From contig DYKC01000048.1 of NCBI GenBank assembly GCA_020722825.1, positions 1-7,760 on the forward strand: a DNA stretch of 7,760 bases. The letters run 5' to 3'. This document shows positions 1 to 5,045 of this stretch, in pieces. The notes beneath the pieces are model-generated. The model saw nothing but the letters and a program-made list of their open reading frames with translations, ran no database searches and had not been told where the DNA came from. This DNA comes from Vermiphilus sp. GTDB lineage: Bacteria; Ratteibacteria; UBA8468; B48-G9; JAFGKM01. Both the position numbers and the translations under genes were made by a program. The stretch's first letter is position 1. Every line of letters starts with the position of its first letter.

Positions 1-489
1 AACCCGGGTGCGGCAAACGTTGCCAGGTGCATAGGGAAACAGTGGGGTATACTTGTCTGGCTTGGAGATACCATTAAGGGAATGGTCCCGCTTGCCTTTG
101 CGAAAAACCTGGGCATTACCAACATTATAGTTCTTACCCTTATAGGACTGGCTGCCGTAGTTGGCCATTGCTACTCAGTTTTTCTCCGTTTTAATGGTGG
201 AAAAGGAGCCGCAACAACTGGTAGTATCATTTTGTTTCTTATGCCTCTTCTTTTTCCTCTCGTTATTCTACTGTGGTTTGTCGCACAGAAAATAAATCCG
301 CGTTCTGCAAAGGTCTTGCTTACCTGCACAGTACTTTATTTTATCTGCCTTTTTCTTGCATACGGTTTAAGAATTAGTATGGCCTCATTCTTTCAGACAG
401 CAATATCTACCTTGATGCTTATTGCATCCGCTTTTTTCATCAATCCCGATTTAGCAAAAGAGATGAAGTTAGGATGGAGCAGGAAATGA
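1..489 (+). CDS. plsY: Glycerol-3-phosphate acyltransferase PlsY, 5' end missing
   Basis: This is the integral membrane enzyme that transfers the acyl group of acyl-phosphate (made by PlsX) to glycerol-3-phosphate, giving lysophosphatidate, the first step of phospholipid synthesis. The frame is open from base 1 and gives 162 residues. It begins inside the family's first conserved loop (NPGAANVAR, usually GSGNPGATN), so roughly 35-40 residues and the start lie outside the window. A DxxKG motif (DTIKG) follows, then the signature loop GHCYSVFLRFNGGKGAATTG with its glycine-rich phosphate-binding part. Several strongly hydrophobic segments fit the multi-pass topology. The C-terminal tail is divergent and lacks the usual HRxNI-type ending, but the catalytic loops visible here are intact. 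The TGA stop at 487-489 overlaps the start of the next gene in an ATGA, which indicates one operon with translational coupling. The in-frame ATG at 82 is internal, not the true start. Confidence 0.93.
   Translation, partial: NPGAANVARCIGKQWGILVWLGDTIKGMVPLAFAKNLGITNIIVLTLIGLAAVVGHCYSVFLRFNGGKGAATTGSIILFLMPLLFPLVILLWFVAQKINPRSAKVLLTCTVLYFICLFLAYGLRISMASFFQTAISTLMLIASAFFINPDLAKEMKLGWSRK
476..479 (+). promoter_or_regulatory. Ribosome binding site deciding the lipid kinase start
   Basis: GGAG lies six bases before the ATG at 486, an ideal spacing. The other in-frame ATG, at 474, has only weak purine-rich sequence at the proper distance. This and the ATGA overlap with plsY favour 486 over 474 as the start. 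Confidence 0.6.
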
Positions 490-1061
490 GTATATGGAAG
501 CGTAAGACCTACCGTATAGTGATGGGCTTAATCTTCCCGGTCATATATCTTGCTACCGGGAGAAACCTTATTCCCATGACAATCGGCACTTTTTTCCTTG
601 TCCTTCTTACCGCCATGGAATATGTAAGGTGGAGATATCCCGGGGGATGGGAATACCTTCTGCGCAAGGGGAAGGGAATATTCAAGAGACAGTCAGGTAT
701 CCTCACCGGTGATACCTATTTCATGCTTGCGGTTGTTCTAATACTTATGCTGTTTCCTAAAGAGATTTCCGTTGCTGCCCTGTTTTTCCTTGTTTTTGGA
801 GATGCCGGCAGCGGTATCATTGGAACAAGGTACGGCAGGACAAAAATATTTTGCGGTAAGACCCTTGAAGGGCTTGTCGGCGGTCTATTCTTCAACTCTG
901 CTGTTGCTTTGCTCATTCTTCCTTTCTTGAATGTGCCGTTTCTGTTGTTAATGACAGGAGCCGTGACTGCCTCTTTTGTGGAGGTTTTGCCTTTAGGCCT
1001 GGATGACAACCTTACCGTAGGATTTTCTTCCGCACTGATTATGTTTTTTTGTTCTCCTTAG
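486..1061 (+). CDS. CTP-dependent lipid kinase, DGK1/SEC59/phytol kinase-like family
   Basis: A 191-residue, very hydrophobic protein of the family that includes yeast diacylglycerol kinase Dgk1, dolichol kinase Sec59 and plant phytol kinase. Known members use CTP to phosphorylate a membrane alcohol. Visible family features are a short basic N-terminus (KRK), an E-x-x-R pair after the second hydrophobic segment (E45, R48), a GDAGSGIIGTRYGR loop at 105-118, GKTLEG followed by GG at 124-133, and E166 followed by LPLGLDDNLTVGF with the acidic DDN at 173-175. There are about five or six membrane segments. The gene follows plsY with a four-base overlap, so the product could be phosphatidate from diacylglycerol or a polyprenyl phosphate; the sequence does not say which. 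The start at 486 is preferred over 474 because of its GGAG. The TAG stop lies inside the end of the convergent acyltransferase gene. Confidence 0.82.
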   Translation: MSIWKRKTYRIVMGLIFPVIYLATGRNLIPMTIGTFFLVLLTAMEYVRWRYPGGWEYLLRKGKGIFKRQSGILTGDTYFMLAVVLILMLFPKEISVAALFFLVFGDAGSGIIGTRYGRTKIFCGKTLEGLVGGLFFNSAVALLILPFLNVPFLLLMTGAVTASFVEVLPLGLDDNLTVGFSSALIMFFCSP

Positions 1062-1977
1062 AATGGCGGAATCTCCTGTGGAGCCAGGAAAACCACTGTT
1101 CTGGATGCTCTCTCACATAGTGTTCAACCCTCTTCATAAAGAAAGCGGTGTTTGCCTGTATGTCCTTTTCCATATCATTTGTTTTTTGCAGTGGATAAGG
1201 ACCTTCCACAATTATTTTCTGTTTTCCGTTGGGCATCCGATAGGTGAATAGTCCGACAACAGGACAGTTGAATTTTCTTGCAAGGGCTGCCGCCCCTATG
1301 GGCGAAAAAACCTTCCTGTTGAAAAAATCTACTTCCGCACCGCTTCCTGAGTGCTGGTCTATGTAAAATCCAAGTATTCCGTTTTTGTTAAGCCATCTTA
1401 TGGATTCCTTTATGGCTTTTTTCATATCCACGACGTATATGAGAGGAACATTGGCGCTTCTGATGAGTCTTTTGAAAAACCTTGCCAGGTGTTTACCTGA
1501 AGGCGGTCTTGAAAAATAATTTACAGGGTAGTTTTTTTTGGTAAGTACCGCCTGGAGTTTCGGGAAGTTGCCCATATGGGGGCAGATACCTATTACTCCC
1601 CTGTTCAACTGCATGGCTGATTTCAGGTTTTCCTCCCCTTCAAAAATGCTTGTGTCCAACAGTTGTTTATCATTCATTTTCAGTACCTGGATGGCCTCGC
1701 ACAGGTCAAGCACGACGGATATAAAGACCTCCTTGCATATCCTAATTTTTTCTTTATGACTCAGGGTGTCTCCATAGGCAATGTCCATATTCATCAGTAT
1801 TAATTTCCTGTTATTCCTCATAGTGTAAAAAGCCATCAGACCTGCTATTTTGCTCAGTAAGGGATATATGACTGACGGTAGGAGTTTAACCATATAAAAA
1901 AACAGGACAAAGAACAGGAATATCAGAAAATGCAGTATCTCCTTTTGAAATTTTTTCCTTTTTTTTCTTTTACCCAT
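1039..1977 (-). CDS. LpxL/HtrB-family lysophospholipid (lipid A-type) acyltransferase
   Basis: A 312-residue membrane-anchored acyltransferase. Family members move an acyl chain from acyl carrier protein onto lipid A precursors or other lysolipids at the inner face of the cytoplasmic membrane. A very basic start (GKRKKRKKFQK) is followed by one long hydrophobic anchor (about residues 14-31). Then come the family's NMDIAYGD region (63-70), the catalytic histidine in CPHMGNFP (H134), YIDQHSGSG (205-213), a VDFFN..F...GAAALA stretch (216-233) and the C-terminal HPEQWFSWLHRRF (291-303). The expected H-x4-D/E catalytic pair is altered: position 139 is proline, not an acidic residue. No Shine-Dalgarno sequence precedes the ATG, and the frame upstream offers no other usual start before a stop. 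The stop is TAA. Its end overlaps the convergent lipid kinase gene by 23 bases. The acceptor lipid cannot be predicted. Confidence 0.86.
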   Translation of the reverse strand: MGKRKKRKKFQKEILHFLIFLFFVLFFYMVKLLPSVIYPLLSKIAGLMAFYTMRNNRKLILMNMDIAYGDTLSHKEKIRICKEVFISVVLDLCEAIQVLKMNDKQLLDTSIFEGEENLKSAMQLNRGVIGICPHMGNFPKLQAVLTKKNYPVNYFSRPPSGKHLARFFKRLIRSANVPLIYVVDMKKAIKESIRWLNKNGILGFYIDQHSGSGAEVDFFNRKVFSPIGAAALARKFNCPVVGLFTYRMPNGKQKIIVEGPYPLQKTNDMEKDIQANTAFFMKRVEHYVREHPEQWFSWLHRRFRHSKENKKT

Positions 1978-1983
1978 ATAACT

Positions 1984-1989
1984 ATTATA
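1984..1989 (-). promoter_or_regulatory. Candidate -10 box for the acyltransferase gene (leaderless spacing)
   Basis: A perfect TATAAT on the minus strand ends six bases before the acyltransferase ATG. Standard geometry would put transcription start exactly on the A of that ATG, giving a leaderless message, which fits the missing Shine-Dalgarno sequence. No good -35 hexamer is seen at 16-18 bases (GAGATA at 17). Confidence 0.4.
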
Positions 1990-2024
1990 ACATTTTATCT
2001 GTTTCTTATCTCTTCTCTCTTAAT

Positions 2025-2053
2025 TTGTTTTGCAGGTGGTAAAAAGATATAAT
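2025..2053 (+). promoter_or_regulatory. Candidate sigma-70 promoter driving the small gene and addBA
   Basis: TTGTTT at 2025-2030 and a perfect TATAAT at 2048-2053 are separated by exactly 17 bases. It is the best rightward promoter in the 77-base divergent spacer and the only intergenic space upstream of addB. Transcription would start near 2058-2062, just past the ATG at 2055, so either the hexamer is fortuitous or the small gene starts further in. AT-rich sequence makes chance matches possible. Confidence 0.45.
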
Positions 2054-2054
2054 T

Positions 2055-2393
2055 ATGTTAAAGGACTTGAAAATTAGCCAGCAACGTGAAAAGCGGAGAT
2101 GGTTTATACTGCCGATTGCGGAACAGATGTCTCATATAGGTGGTGAGGTTTTAAGAGCAATTGCATGGAAAGAAAAAGGAAACCAGAATTACAGCCATAT
2201 GGCTCTTGATAGGGCTCTGGAACTTCTGGATTTGCAGTTGCAGGACAGCCGTTATATCCACAGGTTGAAATAGTTCTGTCGTTTAAGAGAGGTCATATGT
2301 GATTATTTCTTGGGTGAAAACGAGTACAAATCAACAAAAAACAGTGGAATAACTATTTTTACGCCTTCAAAGGCCGCCAGAAAAAACTCCTGA
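2055..2393 (+). pseudogene. Small conserved-looking protein gene interrupted by an in-frame amber codon
   Basis: The first 72 codons (2055-2270) encode a soluble, mostly helical protein containing EQMSHIGGEVLRAIAWKEKG and ALDRALELLDLQLQD, followed by TAG at 2271-2273. In the same frame the reading continues without a stop for 39 codons, with protein-like sequence (CRLREVICDYFLGENEY, then a tail ending in AARKNS), to TGA at 2391-2393. The joined 112-codon frame resembles, from memory, an uncharacterised bacterial family of about 110 residues that carries an acidic residue where the amber codon sits (RLKE.CRLREV). A single GAG-to-TAG change would explain it. No start codon with a ribosome site restarts the distal part. 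The ATG at 2055 has only AGGTGG 15 bases upstream, which is too far for a normal site. Function unknown. Alternatives are a genuine 72-residue protein, stop-codon read-through, or a sequence error. It lies directly upstream of addB, probably in the same operon. Confidence 0.6.
2271..2273 (+). other. In-frame amber (TAG) codon inside the small gene
   Basis: TAG follows LK (codon 73) and is followed by TTC. TAG ends two other genes here (the lipid kinase at 1059-1061 and the leftward edge gene at 7634-7636), so it is an ordinary stop in this genome and general reassignment is unlikely. Confidence 0.75.
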
Positions 2394-2396
2394 TAA

Positions 2397-5045
2397 ATGA
2401 GAAAACTGTTGGTATTTCCATTCAGTTACCGGAACAAAACCGAGACGCTTCTTGCCGGGTTTCAAAAAAGACTGACTGCAGAGACCCTTTATGTTGCAGC
2501 CCATATGAGCAAGGTCAGGGATTTCAAGATGCGTTATCACAGGGTTTTTCCTGACAGTGCCCTTTTACCGACATCCCATACCATAAAAACCCTTGCTCTG
2601 ATGCTTCTTGACAGATATTCTGGTAAGAGAATTATATCTGAGGTGGAAAAGTACGTAAAAATCCTGCAAATACTGAAAGAGAAAAAGAACAAAGAGAGGT
2701 TCAAGCATACCCTTCCTGGTATCGCCCTTGCACTCTCGCATTTTATAAAAGATGTTAAGATTTCCACTGAAAAAGCAGTCTCTTTTGAAGATATCAAAAA
2801 CAGCGTTAAAGCATATAAATGGAAGTTTAACCATAACCTTTCTCTTTTACTCTTTGCTGTTGAGATAATGGAAGATTACGAGAAACTTCTGGAAAAAGAG
2901 AAACTTATAGATATGGATGACATATATAATGAGGCATCTAAGTATGTTGATAATTTAACATATCACAGCATGATTTTTGAAGGCTTCAGTGAAATACCTG
3001 CATATCAGAAAAAGTTTGTGGGCTCGCTGATACAAAATGGGCCTGAAGTTTTTTTTTCATTCTGCTATGACGACGGTGTTTCATTGGATGCAAGAGAATT
3101 GATTCTTGACAAGACGTTTGCATATCTGAACCAGATATCTCACTGGAGGGAAGAAAGGTTTAGTGTTGACAGGAAGAGTAAAAAAATAGAATGTTATAAT
3201 TTTGCATCACAGCCAGAAGAGGTAAAAGGAATAGCAAGAATCATCTGCGGGTATATTGCGGAAAATCCGGACAGCACACTCAATGATGTTATGACAGTTT
3301 TTCCAAGTATGCCTTCTTACAGGCCGGTTGTCCAGAGAATCTTCAGTCGTTATAAGATCCCTTGTGAGATACTGCCAGGTTATTCTCTTTCCCGCAATTC
3401 TTCCATTGCAACACTGCTGGAGTTATTTGCTTTTCACCAATCATATGACTGGGAAATACTTATGGATCTTCTTATGAGCCCGCATCTGCACAAACTTGAT
3501 TTGAAAGAATCTGAGAAATTTTCAGATGTTTCAAGAAACAGATTTGAAAAGACAGGTTTCCTGATGGAGAATTTTTATTCTGCAAAAGGGAAAAATCTTA
3601 CTATAATGAAATCAATTCTCAAACAGATAGGGAATAACCCACGTCCCCTTAAAGATTGGGTTGCAGCCATTGAGATTTTTATAGATAAACTTGGTTGGTC
3701 CCCTGGTTCTCCCGGAGTAAGACTATCTTTTGAAAAGGTTATGCATGAGATGAAACAGTCGTCAGTCTTTTCAATGGAAGAATTTGTAAATGTACTGAAT
3801 AAGATTTTTGAACTGGTTGAGGTGGACGAAGGTAAAGGTTCTGGTGTTAAGGTCAGTGGCGTCCAGGAAAGCGTCGGTCTGGAGAAAAAACTCTGCGTTA
3901 TAGGTGGAGCAACCGAAGATAATATTCCTAGTGCACCGTCTGTTGAGGAGATTTTCATTCCTGATACGCTTAAAAAACAGATGGGTTTTACAGACTATGG
4001 CTTAAGAATTGCCCGTGAGCGTTTGGACCTATATCGCCTTAAAAATGAAAATGAGACCGTAATTTTTACCTTCCCATCAAAAATAGAAGGTAACAACCGA
4101 ATGAAATCCATATTCCTGTTTGGATATGATGAGTCCATCATAAGGGATGAAAGATTTGTCTCCAGGGAAAAGGGGCTATTTAATTTTGATTTTTCCAAAA
4201 GAAAGTTTCAGGAGAACTTTATCATTGGTGGGAAGATGAATATAGGTGTTACCCAACTGGAGATACTTATGAAGTGTCCCTACAGATTCTACCTGCAGTT
4301 TGTTGAAAAACTGAAGCCGTACCGGTCACCAGAAATAGATGAGGCGCCTGACCTTTGGGGGATGATTATTCACGGTGTGATGCAGAGGATTTTTGCGGGA
4401 TATGTAGGGAAGGTGCTCGGTTCTGAAGAGACTGCAGGTCTTATCAGAAACTTCAGGGATGAGGTTAACAAAGATATTCAAAAACTTTTTTCAGAGGGCA
4501 AAATATCCAGTTTCTACAGGGATGTTCTTGTCCTTCGTTCTGACGAGGTATGTGCTAAGTTTACTTCAATTATTGAAGGTCATAAGGATTATACGTTCCT
4601 TGGAGCCGAAATGGAGATATCCGTTGAACTCCCTTCTCTGCGGCTGAAAGGGAAGATAGACAGGGTTGAAAAATTACCATCAGGGGAGATAAACATTGTA
4701 GATATAAAGACAGGTACATCAGAACCTCCATCCTATACTGAAAATGACTTCTTCAGGAATTTTAACATGCAGATTCCTCTTTATGTATGGATGTATGAGA
4801 GAAGGTTTAGCACAGATAGGGTGAACGGGAATATATGGAGATTTGATTTTGTTGAGGATGAGAAGCCCGGCGGCAATGAAAAGTTTTATGACAGGAAAAA
4901 ACTGGATTATCTGGAAAAAATAGACGATTTTCTTCAAGATACTGCGGCAGGGTATGTGAGAGGAGAGGAGGTATTTATACCTGAAAACCCTGTTTCCTGT
5001 TTCTCCTGCCAGTATAAAGGGGTTTGTCCCTATGAGAAATCCTGA
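2397..5045 (+). CDS. addB: AddB subunit of the AddAB helicase-nuclease
   Basis: An 882-residue protein that with AddA processes double-strand DNA ends for recombination repair. The N-terminal two thirds form a UvrD-like fold without helicase motifs: where Bacillus AddB has a Walker A, this one has FPFSYRNKTE, so it should not bind ATP there. The C-terminal third is a RecB-type PD-(D/E)XK nuclease with H659 in GMIIHGVM, D755 in GKIDRVE, D769 and K771 in IVDIKTG, and Q792 in MQIPLYVW. The AddB iron-sulfur cysteines are present: C627 in MKCPYRFYLQF and C868, C871 and C877 in a C-x2-C-x5-C at the end. The protein is shorter than Bacillus AddB (about 1,170 residues), as in other compact versions. 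The start is fixed by a TAA immediately upstream in frame. No clear Shine-Dalgarno sequence is visible, so coupling to the preceding frame is likely. It contains a run of nine T at 3049-3057. Confidence 0.92.
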   Translation: MRKLLVFPFSYRNKTETLLAGFQKRLTAETLYVAAHMSKVRDFKMRYHRVFPDSALLPTSHTIKTLALMLLDRYSGKRIISEVEKYVKILQILKEKKNKERFKHTLPGIALALSHFIKDVKISTEKAVSFEDIKNSVKAYKWKFNHNLSLLLFAVEIMEDYEKLLEKEKLIDMDDIYNEASKYVDNLTYHSMIFEGFSEIPAYQKKFVGSLIQNGPEVFFSFCYDDGVSLDARELILDKTFAYLNQISHWREERFSVDRKSKKIECYNFASQPEEVKGIARIICGYIAENPDSTLNDVMTVFPSMPSYRPVVQRIFSRYKIPCEILPGYSLSRNSSIATLLELFAFHQSYDWEILMDLLMSPHLHKLDLKESEKFSDVSRNRFEKTGFLMENFYSAKGKNLTIMKSILKQIGNNPRPLKDWVAAIEIFIDKLGWSPGSPGVRLSFEKVMHEMKQSSVFSMEEFVNVLNKIFELVEVDEGKGSGVKVSGVQESVGLEKKLCVIGGATEDNIPSAPSVEEIFIPDTLKKQMGFTDYGLRIARERLDLYRLKNENETVIFTFPSKIEGNNRMKSIFLFGYDESIIRDERFVSREKGLFNFDFSKRKFQENFIIGGKMNIGVTQLEILMKCPYRFYLQFVEKLKPYRSPEIDEAPDLWGMIIHGVMQRIFAGYVGKVLGSEETAGLIRNFRDEVNKDIQKLFSEGKISSFYRDVLVLRSDEVCAKFTSIIEGHKDYTFLGAEMEISVELPSLRLKGKIDRVEKLPSGEINIVDIKTGTSEPPSYTENDFFRNFNMQIPLYVWMYERRFSTDRVNGNIWRFDFVEDEKPGGNEKFYDRKKLDYLEKIDDFLQDTAAGYVRGEEVFIPENPVSCFSCQYKGVCPYEKS
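5016..5022 (+). promoter_or_regulatory. Ribosome binding site for addA inside addB
   Basis: AAAGGGG ends nine bases before the ATG at 5032, within the last codons of addB. It supports that start and separate initiation of addA in the overlapping pair. Confidence 0.55.

Noticed and set aside
1044..1050. Run of seven T near the end of the lipid kinase gene as a terminator
   Set aside because: No GC-rich stem precedes it on the plus strand, and it is coding on both strands.
1063..1251. Open plus-strand frame of 62 codons starting just after the lipid kinase
   Set aside because: It lies wholly antisense within the well-supported acyltransferase gene, shows no family features, and has no separate ribosome site.
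2271..2273. Genome-wide reassignment of TAG to an amino acid
   Set aside because: TAG ends the lipid kinase gene where the family normally ends, and also the leftward edge gene, so it works as a stop here.
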